From: Flavobacteriaceae bacterium CRH
GTDB lineage: Bacteria; Bacteroidota; Bacteroidia; Flavobacteriales; Flavobacteriaceae
NCBI GenBank assembly: GCA_001507425.1
Contig: LMAJ01000007.1
Coordinates: 1 to 64,000 of the forward strand
Reading direction: 5' to 3'
Length of the DNA stretch: 64,000 nucleotides
The position numbers were made by a program, and so were the translations under genes. The notes below the pieces were generated by a model. The model saw only the letters and a program-made list of their open reading frames with translations. It searched no databases and was not told the origin of the DNA. Below are positions 53,703-61,678 of the stretch, piece by piece (position 1 is the stretch's first letter; each line of letters opens with the position of its first letter).

Positions 53703-54257
53703 ATGAGCGCAGTTTGGTACGAATGCAAAGTAAAATATAGAAAAACAGATGATATAGGAGCACAAAAGGTTACAACAGAACCTTATTTGGTAGATGCTAT
53801 ATCGTATACAGAAGCTGAAAGCAGAATAAATGAAGAAATGGCAGCTTATGTTAGCGAAGAATTTAAAATAACAAATATAAAAGTGGCCAATTACGCTGAA
53901 ATTCATCCTTTTGAAAACGCAGATCGTTGGTTTAAATCGAAAGTTTCATTAATTGCCTTTGACGAAGAAAGCGGCAAAGAACGCAAAACAAACATGTATT
54001 TGTTAGTTCAGGCCAACGACGTAAAAGAAGCATACGATAATACAGTTTCGGTTATGAAAGGCACAATGGGAGATTACACAATTCCTGCAATTTCTGAATC
54101 GCCAATTATGGATGTTTTCCCATATTTTAGCGGAGAAGAAGGAGAGTTGGAGCAATTAGAAAGATTCAACGCACTAAAAGGCTCAAAACCGGAATTAGTA
54201 GCTGTTGGAGATATGGGCGAAAACATAGAAGATCTTGTAGCAGCAGATAATGAATAA
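53703..54257 (+). CDS. DUF4494 domain protein
   Basis: 184 residues, cytoplasmic. WYECKVKYRKTDDIGAQKV, YLVDAISYTEAESRINEEM and the C-terminal VMKGTMGDYTIPAISESPI match DUF4494, a Bacteroidota family of unknown function. The acidic C-terminus is typical. It has its own promoter and terminator, so it is a single-gene unit. Confidence 0.9.
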   Translation: MSAVWYECKVKYRKTDDIGAQKVTTEPYLVDAISYTEAESRINEEMAAYVSEEFKITNIKVANYAEIHPFENADRWFKSKVSLIAFDEESGKERKTNMYLLVQANDVKEAYDNTVSVMKGTMGDYTIPAISESPIMDVFPYFSGEEGELEQLERFNALKGSKPELVAVGDMGENIEDLVAADNE

Positions 54258-54280
54258 TTTATCTATAATCAAAAATAGGG

Positions 54281-54310
54281 AAGAGGGCTTTTAAGTCCTC
54301 TTTTTTTTTA
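54281..54310 (+). terminator. Terminator of the DUF4494 gene
   Basis: AAGAGG / CCTCTT hairpin followed by nine T residues. Confidence 0.85.
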
Positions 54311-54395
54311 TGAAAATTTCAAGTATCCATAAAGTTTGTGTCATCAGGAGGAACGGGAAGATTGTGCAAAATTTAAGTTACTCACAAAGTTTGTG

Positions 54396-54491
54396 TCATC
54401 CCGAGGAACGAGGGATCACACGCGGGATTCGACACAAATTGTCGATTTTCTTTGCAGAGTTTCATGCGTGATCCCACGTTGCTCGGGATGA
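54396..54491. repeat. Imperfect hairpin of the GTCATCCCGAGGAACGAGGGATC family
   Basis: Arm TCATCCCGAGGAACGAGGGA... from 54396 pairs with GCGTGATCCCACGTTGCTCG... ending at 54491 (about 26 bp, a few mismatches). A partial copy precedes it at about 54338 (GTGTCATCAGGAGGAACGGG). Confidence 0.85.
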
Positions 54492-54557
54492 TAAAATTAT
54501 AAATATAACGGATTTCAATCCGTTGAAAAGATTTTTTGAATTCAATAAGAAACCTAA

Positions 54558-55784
54558 TTACTTATTATAATCAAAAACACCATCCCATAATTCATCAATT
54601 TGAACAAGTGCTTTATCTAACGGAATAACTTCCCATTTTCCGTTTGTTTCTACACCAAGACCAATGCTTTTTAATTTGAGCAAAGCATCAGTAACATCAA
54701 AATCGAGTTCAGTATTTAACTTCGTTTTAAACCAGGATTCAATTTGATTGTCAAGTTCTTCAGCCGTTAGCGGACTATTATTTTTGTATAAAAAAGTATA
54801 AGCCAGAATGGTTTCCTTCAACACTTCTTCTTCAGATGAGTTTAACAACGAATAAAAAGCGCCGCTGTTGTTTCCGAGATTCTTAAAGTACAAACTATCC
54901 GAAAGCATTTTAGAATACCTGATTTTCTTGTTTACAAAATTATTATACTGGCGAAAGCAATAAGCAGATAAAATTCCTAAAGCAATTAAACCCTGGTTCA
55001 ATGACGTTTTACTGTTTAATAAATCGATAGTTTCGCCCGTTTCATAAGCATCATACATGTTTATAAGGGCCGGAATTACTTTGGCACTCAACAACGAAAT
55101 TCCACCAAAAAGCCCCGGAACCCAAAGTAACAATTTATCTTTCAGGGACATCTTCGGCACCGCATTTGGAAAAATGGTTTCGACGTCATTTTTAGGAACA
55201 CGCTTAAAAATCTTTAACGCAATAGTTCCCGGATCAATAGGCATTTTTCCTAATTTGACCCTTTTCTCACTCAAATAATCGGCATCGTTATAATTTAGGT
55301 AAATCATAACGCGATCATAATATTCGATCTCAATTTCTTTTGTCCAGAAAATATATTTTTTGACCTTTTCTTTTGCCTGATGATGACCACGAACATACAA
55401 TTCATAATCTCTAAAAGCATTAAAATCAATAGAAAGGTTTAAGCCTATTAAGTCAGAATCCTTAAAAGATTTATCTAAAGTTTCCTGATCTAAACGACGA
55501 TAATTACCATGTTCTAAAACCGTTAGGAGCGTTTCTTTAAAAACAGAAAAATTACTTTTGCCCAAAAATATTTCACGCTCGCTTACGCTTAAATCAGGAT
55601 CAAAAAGAGCGTAATTTTGTTTTAAATTTCTATTAAGATTAAAAGCTTCATAATGATAATAATGTTCGATAATATCAAATAGTTTTTTAAAATCATCTAC
55701 CTTTTGTTTCTCTTCGGCGAAAGCTGCTATTTGTTGCTCGAGTAAGAATTCCTTATTAAAGGGAATGTATTGTTCTCGTGTCAT
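54558..55784 (-). CDS. DUF3754 (TMEM143-like) membrane protein
   Basis: 408 residues. N-terminal FIPFNK-like YIPFNKEFLLEQ, a soluble domain to about 225 with FKRVPKNDVETIFPNAVPKM, then two membrane helices (about 230-250 and 268-285) and a cytoplasmic C-terminal part. FKxVPxxDLExLxP is the hallmark of the DUF3754/TMEM143 family. Its human member is mitochondrial. Function unknown. It stands alone. Confidence 0.8.
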   Translation of the reverse strand: MTREQYIPFNKEFLLEQQIAAFAEEKQKVDDFKKLFDIIEHYYHYEAFNLNRNLKQNYALFDPDLSVSEREIFLGKSNFSVFKETLLTVLEHGNYRRLDQETLDKSFKDSDLIGLNLSIDFNAFRDYELYVRGHHQAKEKVKKYIFWTKEIEIEYYDRVMIYLNYNDADYLSEKRVKLGKMPIDPGTIALKIFKRVPKNDVETIFPNAVPKMSLKDKLLLWVPGLFGGISLLSAKVIPALINMYDAYETGETIDLLNSKTSLNQGLIALGILSAYCFRQYNNFVNKKIRYSKMLSDSLYFKNLGNNSGAFYSLLNSSEEEVLKETILAYTFLYKNNSPLTAEELDNQIESWFKTKLNTELDFDVTDALLKLKSIGLGVETNGKWEVIPLDKALVQIDELWDGVFDYNK

Positions 55785-56055
55785 GTTTTGTAGGTTCTTG
55801 GGGTACTAAGCTCCAAATATACAAAGGTTTTTTAAAAGGTTGAGAGAGACAATTTATTACTTGAGTCAAAATTTTTTATTGTCCAAAAATATAATATTCT
55901 AATGTCTATAAGTTTTTGGTTTTAGTAGTATTTCTTAAATGCAAAAATACCACCCAAATTTGATTTCAGGTGGTAATTATATTTTTCAGATTCAATTTGA
56001 TAACACTTTATTGCTTAATGTAATTGTTTCTTTAAAACTTGCTTGTGGTTTTCGT

Positions 56056-57354
56056 TTAATAGGCAACCATGATAAATGTTTCACCATACAAAGTGGTACC
56101 TCCTAAAGTAACTGAATTTGAAGTTGAGTTAGCCGAACCTCCAAATGTAAGCCATACATAATAGGTCTGATTGCTTTCTGTTGTATTATTTGTATACCAC
56201 GTTAATTGTCCTGCGCTTTTATCTGTTACCACCGTAAACCCAGAATAGTTAGGGACTACACCTTGTGGTTGGATAAAAGAAGTAGGACTGGTAGAAAGTC
56301 TAGCAGTTGTATAGCCAAGCATGTTACTTGATACGATAAGTCCTGCGGTTACAGTTGCTCGCCCAGGAGGTACTGAAATGCTAAAACCTGTATAGCGCGG
56401 CGAACCGTTTGGGCTCCAAGTCTGGTTAGCTGCCGGCACGGTACCTTGAATGGTTTGTGGCCCTTTGGTTTGCCATGTAGCAACACCGTTGGCGTCTGAT
56501 GTAAGTACTCTTCCGTTACCCTGTGTACCATCTATTATTTTTAGAGCACCATTAGAAGAACCATTATTAATCTCTACTAAAGTAGTTGGGTTAGATGCAC
56601 CTGTACCTATACCAATTGCTCCAGTTCTATATATACTTCCTGTCTTATTAGACGTAGCATCGGTATTTGTTCCTCCCAAAAGCCATTCTGTACCTGAAAC
56701 TAATCCAGGAAGGGTAGCAGGGTTTTGCCATTTGATATTACCAGCATCATCAATAGATGTTGCAATGTAATTAGGCTGAGGCAGCCCACCATCTGTACCT
56801 TTCGCAATTTGTGCTGATGTCAGAGTGGTTTTATTTGTTGTCTCGTCAATAGTCAGCGCATTGGTGCTTTTTATATTATTCCAAATTCCAAATAATCCAT
56901 TGTTTTTATAGATACCAAAATAGTTGGTGTTTGAAGTTACACGATCTGCTATTTGTGCCTCATTTTTAATGTAGGCATTAAAAATGTTTGTAATGTTTTT
57001 ATTAGACATATTTAAATCCATTGTGGCAATATGATTTCCTAAGTTATCAGCACCCGTAAAACTTGCTCTTGGTACATATTTTAGAACACCGTTAGAATCG
57101 TTCACTAATACATTGTCAGTAGCAGCTCCTGCCTGCAATCCCTGGATTGCTAAAGTATTAGAAGATGTTGTTGTTAAAACGGACGCTTTTGTTAAAGCGC
57201 CACCCAATTGCGTGAAGCCATTATTTTGTGATAATCCGTTGTTTGCAAAAGGGCTAATGGTTACCTTTTCACCATTTGGTGTAACAACTGTTTTCGTTTG
57301 CGCTATCATAAATCCACCGTGGATCAATAAAAGCATACAGGTAATTTTTTTCAT
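56056..57354 (-). CDS. Secreted fibre-like repeat protein, paralog A
   Basis: 432 residues with signal peptide to MIAQ (19). Low-charge Asn/Thr/Gly-rich sequence follows, resembling phage tail-fibre or adhesin stalks (VNDSNGVLKYVPR, TTLTSAQIAKGTDGG, GSIYRTGAIGIGTG, ALKIIDGTQGNGRVLTSDAN). The C-terminal 135 residues form a beta-sandwich-like head with no charged active site. Repeated phrases such as VLxSDANGVxxW occur in many flavobacterial cell-surface proteins. The middle segment (about residues 110-190) is nearly identical to paralog B, while the head differs. Function probably adhesion or surface binding (inference). Confidence 0.65.
   Translation of the reverse strand: MKKITCMLLLIHGGFMIAQTKTVVTPNGEKVTISPFANNGLSQNNGFTQLGGALTKASVLTTTSSNTLAIQGLQAGAATDNVLVNDSNGVLKYVPRASFTGADNLGNHIATMDLNMSNKNITNIFNAYIKNEAQIADRVTSNTNYFGIYKNNGLFGIWNNIKSTNALTIDETTNKTTLTSAQIAKGTDGGLPQPNYIATSIDDAGNIKWQNPATLPGLVSGTEWLLGGTNTDATSNKTGSIYRTGAIGIGTGASNPTTLVEINNGSSNGALKIIDGTQGNGRVLTSDANGVATWQTKGPQTIQGTVPAANQTWSPNGSPRYTGFSISVPPGRATVTAGLIVSSNMLGYTTARLSTSPTSFIQPQGVVPNYSGFTVVTDKSAGQLTWYTNNTTESNQTYYVWLTFGGSANSTSNSVTLGGTTLYGETFIMVAY
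56784..57024. repeat. 241-bp patch nearly identical to 58626-58866
   Basis: Ungapped match at a constant offset of 1842 bp with only 4 differences by eye, whereas the flanking homologous sequence is about 75-80 % identical. This is the pattern of gene conversion or very recent exchange. Confidence 0.9.
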
Positions 57355-57843
57355 TTTAAATCATTTATATTTTTTTTTCAGAACTTTGATTATGAGTCGC
57401 ATAAGACTAAAGATTAAAACCTTCATTATCTTCCCATAAGAATCGAGTGCAAAATTAATCACATGATAATGAAGCTTTAGCCTTTAAAAGTTCTAGTTAT
57501 AACAAATTAAGACGAATCATAAATTATCTGTAAACAAATGATTGTTAACAGAAAGAGAAAAGTAATTATTTAGGTTATTTTATTATTGCATGAATTAAAA
57601 ATATAATTTAAAATGACTGACTCAAATAGCAAAAAATAATAACGGTGCTTTTTTTCTTTTTAGAATAAATGAAGAAATTATGTTTTTTAAAAACTGAAAA
57701 ACCAAAGCAATGAATAGTATTAGGATAAACAATCCGCTTAAATCTTTAATTGAAAATTTTGCATTTTCAACAAATAAACTTTGTATACGATTTTTTACGT
57801 TTTGAGGAAAATAAAAAATTTTATTAATCGAAAATTTTTAAAG
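57355..57843. other. 489-bp spacer between the fibre-like genes
   Basis: No gene supported. It must hold the promoter of paralog A; the minus strand has TAATTTTG (TAnnTTTG) at 57450-57457, about 95 nt from the start. Otherwise AT-rich without repeats or hairpins I can defend. Confidence 0.5.
57450..57457 (-). promoter_or_regulatory. Possible -7 box of fibre paralog A
   Basis: Minus strand TAATTTTG; isolated motif match only. Confidence 0.3.
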
Positions 57844-59196
57844 TTAATGAACAGACTGAAATATTATACTGTCTTCTCCGTAAACTGTACCTCCAAACCA
57901 GGCAAGGTTGCCTGTCCTGCCGGATCCGTCAAGATAACCTGCAATGTAGTTATATGTTTTGTTACCAGAACCAGTATTTGAAATAACAACGCTTCCGCTC
58001 ACTAAGCCATAATTACAACTTGAACTCAAAGCCCCACTAATAAGATTATTTGAACCTTGAATATCACGACTAGGACCACTAGTGCCACCATCGCTAAAAG
58101 TTGATCTTACCCACCAGGATTCGCTATTGCCTGTAACTGAGTTTCCAACTTTAGTTATAATCATATTTACGGTTACAAGCCATTTTCCCGGAGGTAAAGT
58201 TACAGAGGAACCAGTGCTTAAATAGTTAGTTATTCCAGTAGTAGTAGATGGAATATTTACTCCTCCACCCAGAACTCCTGTTGCAAGTGTGATTCCCGCT
58301 GCTTCCCATCGTGTAACTCCATTAGCATCAGAAGTAAGCACTTTATTTGCTCCTTGTGTTCCATCGACTATTTTAAGTGCAGGACTTACAGCTGTAGTAG
58401 TTCCACCACTATTAATATCTAATGTGGTAGTCGGATTAGTATTTACGCCAATAGCCACTTTCCCGGTTCTGTATATAGATCCAGTCTTATTATCTGTGGC
58501 ATCAGTAGTTGTGTTAGCCAAATACCATTCTGTACCTGAAATTAATCCAGGAACGGTAGCAGGGTTTTTCCATAGTATATTTCCGGCACCATCAGCAGAT
58601 ACTGCAAGGTAATTGGGCTGAGGTAGCCCACCATCTGTACCTTTGGCAATTTGTGCTGATGTCAGAGTGGTTTTATTTGTTGTCTCGTCAATAGTCAGCG
58701 CATTGGTGCTTTTTATATTATTCCAAATACCAAATAATCCATTGTTTTTATAGATACCAAAATAGTTGGTGTTTGAAGTTGCACGATCTGCTATTTGTGC
58801 CTCATTTTTAATGTAGGCATTAAAAATGTTTGTAATATTTTTATTAGACATATTTAAATCCATTGTAGCAATGTGATTACCTAAGTTGTCAGCGCCGCCA
58901 AAACCTGATCTCGATACATATTTTAAAACACCATTTGCATCGGTTACTAATATATTGTCAGAATCAGTTCCTGTCTGCAATCCTTTTATTGCCAAAGTGA
59001 AAGAAGCTGTGGTCGTTAAAACTGACTGTTGTGTTAATGCGCCTCCTAATTGTATAAAACCATTATTGGTTGATAACCCATTATTTGCATACGGGCTAAT
59101 AGTTACTTTTTCTCCAAATTGTGTTACTACTGTTTTTGTCTGAGCCATTATTAAACCACTTTGGATCAATAATAAAAGGCAGGTAAATTTTCTCAT
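57844..59196 (-). CDS. Secreted fibre-like repeat protein, paralog B
   Basis: 450 residues, same architecture as paralog A: signal peptide to IMAQ (19), TKTVVTQFGEKVTISPYANN, VTDANGVLKYVSR, an 80-residue middle segment almost the same as in A, and SIYRTGKVAIGVNT. The C-terminal head (from about 300) differs completely, with GVNIPSTTTGITNYLS, LPPGKWLVTVNM and GDSIIF-like ending YGEDSIIFQ, reminiscent of C1q/TNF-type jelly-roll heads. It is divergent from HTH repressor 1 across a 221-bp control region. Confidence 0.65.
   Translation of the reverse strand: MRKFTCLLLLIQSGLIMAQTKTVVTQFGEKVTISPYANNGLSTNNGFIQLGGALTQQSVLTTTASFTLAIKGLQTGTDSDNILVTDANGVLKYVSRSGFGGADNLGNHIATMDLNMSNKNITNIFNAYIKNEAQIADRATSNTNYFGIYKNNGLFGIWNNIKSTNALTIDETTNKTTLTSAQIAKGTDGGLPQPNYLAVSADGAGNILWKNPATVPGLISGTEWYLANTTTDATDNKTGSIYRTGKVAIGVNTNPTTTLDINSGGTTTAVSPALKIVDGTQGANKVLTSDANGVTRWEAAGITLATGVLGGGVNIPSTTTGITNYLSTGSSVTLPPGKWLVTVNMIITKVGNSVTGNSESWWVRSTFSDGGTSGPSRDIQGSNNLISGALSSSCNYGLVSGSVVISNTGSGNKTYNYIAGYLDGSGRTGNLAWFGGTVYGEDSIIFQSVH
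58626..58866. repeat. Second copy of the 241-bp conserved patch
   Basis: Partner of 56784-57024; it encodes the invariant stalk segment of paralog B. Confidence 0.9.
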
Positions 59197-59338
59197 GAAA
59201 TTGAGGATTTCGGTTTATAATTTATTGACTTGATTCTTGATTGCTTTTAGAATTTGTTGTTAAGTGGTGGTATTGGGTAATCTTTAGGACATCTTACTTG
59301 TAACTTAGCTTAGTTTTCTTACTTTTGTCCGTTTCTTT

Positions 59339-59408
59339 ATTTGTATTAACAACAATACAAATTTAGAGTAAAATCTTACAAATACAAATATTTAACGTAA
59401 AATATTAC
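59339..59408. promoter_or_regulatory. Operator region of HTH repressor 1
   Basis: Contains the palindrome ATTTGTATT-N6-AATACAAAT (59339-59362) and two palindromic dodecamers GTAAAATCTTAC (59368-59379) and GTAAAATATTAC (59397-59408), starts 29 bp apart. About 70 bp align with the region before repressor 2 (61593-61661). Confidence 0.65.
59358..59365 (-). promoter_or_regulatory. -7 box directed toward fibre paralog B
   Basis: Minus strand TAAATTTG inside the operator region; the equivalent box is conserved before the small gene at 61380. It gives a leader of about 155 nt to paralog B. Confidence 0.45.
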
Positions 59409-59417
59409 ACTATTTTT

Positions 59418-59795
59418 ATGGGGGCTACTGAAAGAGTAAAGGAGTTTATTGATTATAAAGGGATTACAAGATATAAATTTTGTCAGATGCTTGGGTTTTC
59501 CAATAAGTTTTTGGACAATACCAGTAATATTGGTACAGATAAAGCAAGTAAAATTTTACATCATTTTCCGGATCTTAGTGCAGAATGGCTTTTATCCGGC
59601 AAAGGAAATATGCTAAAATTAGATATCTTAAATGAAACACCTGCAGTTTATAATAAAACGAAAAATGAAGATTTAGAAGATAACGTTAATTACAAACAAC
59701 TGGCCGAAACCCAAAAAGAAACCATCGAAAACCTTAAAAATAAAATCGTATATCTGGAAGCTCAATTAGCAGCATACAATCAAAATAAAAATTGA
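59418..59795 (+). CDS. HTH repressor-like protein 1 (truncated CI-type, coiled-coil tail)
   Basis: 125 residues. N-terminal helix-turn-helix (about 5-65: RVKEFIDYKGITRYKFCQML ... IGTDKASKILHHFPDLSAEWLLSGKGNML), clearly a paralog of repressor 2 at 61679 (shared WLL.G.GNML). Instead of an S24 domain the C-terminus is a coiled coil (about 88-120, ETIENLKNKIVYLEAQLAAY), probably for dimerisation. A DNA-binding regulator. It should bind the palindromic sites just upstream and may control the divergent fibre gene (inference). Confidence 0.8.
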   Translation: MGATERVKEFIDYKGITRYKFCQMLGFSNKFLDNTSNIGTDKASKILHHFPDLSAEWLLSGKGNMLKLDILNETPAVYNKTKNEDLEDNVNYKQLAETQKETIENLKNKIVYLEAQLAAYNQNKN

Positions 59796-59823
59796 GAAAC
59801 AGATTTGAATTTTTTCAAACCAT

Positions 59824-59860
59824 AAAAAAGCGCAAACGTCTTAGACATTTGCGCTTTTTT
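59824..59860 (+). terminator. Terminator of repressor 1
   Basis: AAAAAAGCGCAAA / TTTGCGCTTTTTT, a strong 13-bp stem, with a 12-nt loop. Confidence 0.9.
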
Positions 59861-60013
59861 AATAAAACAATTTCCCAAAGCATACAGCAACACTATTATA
59901 TGGATATTACACAACCTTTTGGTGAGAAAATTGAAAAGTACTTACTCCTTAATATTGTAAATTTGAATAAGGTTAAACGCAAAATTATATCCTTATAAAT
60001 AATTACATCAGAT

Positions 60014-60433
60014 ATGGAAAACATACAAACTACCAAAACCCAAAATTTCTTTAGAATATTGTTGGGAATCTTTATGATAACGGCCGCTTTTGGTCATTTT
60101 ACTTTTCAGAGAGCCGATTTTCAGGCACAAGTTCCAAATTGGGTCCCTTTAGATAAAGATCTGGTAGTAATACTTTCCGGAATTGTAGAAATTGCACTAG
60201 GCCTTGGTATGTTGTTTCTAAAAAAGTACAGAATATACGTAGGGTTCGCACTGGCTTTATTTTACGTATTAGTTTTTCCGGGTAACATCGCACAATATAT
60301 AAACGGAACTTCTGCCTTTGGTCTCGATACAGATCAGGCCCGTTTGATTCGATTGTTTTTTCAGCCCGTTTTAATTTTTCTGACGTTATGGTCTACCGGA
60401 GCCATTGCTTTTTTAAGACAAAAAGCTTCTTAA
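60014..60433 (+). CDS. DoxX family membrane protein
   Basis: 139 residues with four membrane helices. FFRILLGIFMITAAFGHFTF, IVEIALGLGMLFL and a last helix after RLIRLFFQPVLIFLTLW fit the DoxX-like family. These are inner-membrane proteins of uncertain, possibly redox-linked, function. Single gene; 142 bp to the next. Confidence 0.85.
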   Translation: MENIQTTKTQNFFRILLGIFMITAAFGHFTFQRADFQAQVPNWVPLDKDLVVILSGIVEIALGLGMLFLKKYRIYVGFALALFYVLVFPGNIAQYINGTSAFGLDTDQARLIRLFFQPVLIFLTLWSTGAIAFLRQKAS

Positions 60434-60575
60434 AAAGCATATTAGATTTATAAATTTTAAAAGTTCAAAATTATAAATCTCAAAACGCAAAGCTTGCCAT
60501 TGGTATATTTATAATCATAATAAAAATACTAATCTGCCATTAGCCATTTCTATTAGCCTACCTTACAAAAAAAAG

Positions 60576-61184
60576 ATGGCCATAGAAGAGAAGGTAAGGC
60601 AGGTTGAAGCATTGTTTGATCGTCTTGAAATTGAAATTAAAACCTTTCAGTCTCAAACCCATTTGTCTTGTAATGCCGGTTGTGGCAAATGCTGTTCGAC
60701 GCCCAACATCGATGCTTCGCCATTAGAGTTTTTGCCGTGGGCATTTCATTTATTTTTGAATGGAAAAGCTGAAGAAACCTTAGCATTATTAAATAACACC
60801 ACAACTAAAAATTGTTTTTTATACCAGTCACTTTCCGTTATAGAATACCATAAAGGCAGTTGCAGCAACTACCGTTATCGCGGTTTAATATGCCGTCTTT
60901 TTGGCTACGGTGCCAATACCGATAAATTTGGAAAACTACGACTGGTAACCTGCAAAATCATCAAAGAAGAACAATACCAGAACTTCAACAAAGCCGAAGA
61001 AGCCATTAACAAACAAACATAGGTGCCCATTTTTTCTGATTATTATATGCAATTAGCGCAAATTGACCTTAGATTAGGAATTGCTTTACTCCCCGTTAAT
61101 GAAGCACTAAAAATAGCCATAGAAGAAGTCCTGCATTATTATGCTTACAGGCCCTTTCCGGGTGGGCTTGAGCATATTGCTTAA
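60576..61184 (+). pseudogene. YkgJ family cysteine cluster protein, interrupted by an in-frame TAG
   Basis: The open frame stops at TAG (61020-61022) after 148 residues. The same frame continues for 53 codons of clearly protein-like sequence (VPIFSDYYMQLAQIDLRLG ... LHYYAYRPFPGG) to the TAA at 61182. The first part carries the cysteine cluster CNAGCGKCC (residues 32-40) and further cysteines (NCFLY, GSCSNYR, GLICRLFGYG) that bind a metal or Fe-S centre in this family. The continuation matches the normal C-terminus as I remember it. Options are a nonsense mutation, a sequencing error or readthrough. A terminator follows at 61224. Confidence 0.75.
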
Positions 61185-61223
61185 AAATGCTTCAACTAAA
61201 TTCGATTCCTCAAACTAAATAAA

Positions 61224-61256
61224 AAAGCCGTAAAGAAAAATCCTTACGGCTTTACT
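61224..61256 (+). terminator. Terminator after the YkgJ-family gene
   Basis: AAAGCCGTAA / TTACGGCTTT perfect stem with a 10-nt loop. It lies 40 bp beyond the downstream TAA, consistent with the longer reading of the gene. Confidence 0.75.
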
Positions 61257-61379
61257 TCCCTGAAGAGGAAAAGATAATACATGATCAAGTGCATTATCTA
61301 CAGGTATAATTATTTTGCACTTCTAAAAAATCCAGGCTATATTTATCGTAATGATTGTCTAGCGTGTCCTAAATTTTGG

Positions 61380-61586
61380 TTATAATTCGTTGGCCCGATT
61401 TTCAATTGCCTTTTCATATTCACTCGTAAGTTTGTTATATTCTGATTTTAAAACATCACAAATAACCCCAACACGATCGCCGCGAATGCACTTTCTGATG
61501 TAATCGTGCGAATATCCATGTCTTTCTTTAATAATCTTTAACACATCTTGATTATAACTTGGTTTAGTTTTTATATTTTTGCTCAT
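61380..61586 (-). CDS. Small basic protein divergent from repressor 2
   Basis: 68 residues, helical, charged. KERHGYSHDYIRKCIRGDRVG has the spacing of a helix-turn-helix and may bind DNA. The position, divergent from an S24 repressor with overlapping control sequences, resembles a phage CI/Cro pair, but no phage genes are nearby. Not a recognised family. Confidence 0.6.
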   Translation of the reverse strand: MSKNIKTKPSYNQDVLKIIKERHGYSHDYIRKCIRGDRVGVICDVLKSEYNKLTSEYEKAIENRANEL

Positions 61587-61592
61587 TGCTTA

Positions 61593-61661
61593 ATTTGTAT
61601 TAAAAGTAAGACAAATATAAGTAAGATATTTCTTAAAACAAAATAAAATATAAGACATTAC
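61593..61661. promoter_or_regulatory. Operator region of repressor 2
   Basis: ATTTGTATTA at 61593 and dodecamer-like GTAAGATATTTC (61621-61632) and ATAAGACATTAC (61650-61661), again 29 bp apart, align with the region before repressor 1. Confidence 0.6.
61612..61619 (-). promoter_or_regulatory. -7 box of the small divergent gene
   Basis: Minus strand TATATTTG (TAnnTTTG), 25 nt from the ATG at 61586, inside the operator region. Confidence 0.5.
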
Positions 61662-61678
61662 CTAAAAAATAAGTTTTT

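Noticed and set aside
59792-59998. 68-codon open frame after repressor 1
   Set aside because: It runs straight through a strong terminator hairpin (59824-59860) and has a random, Lys/Leu-rich composition.
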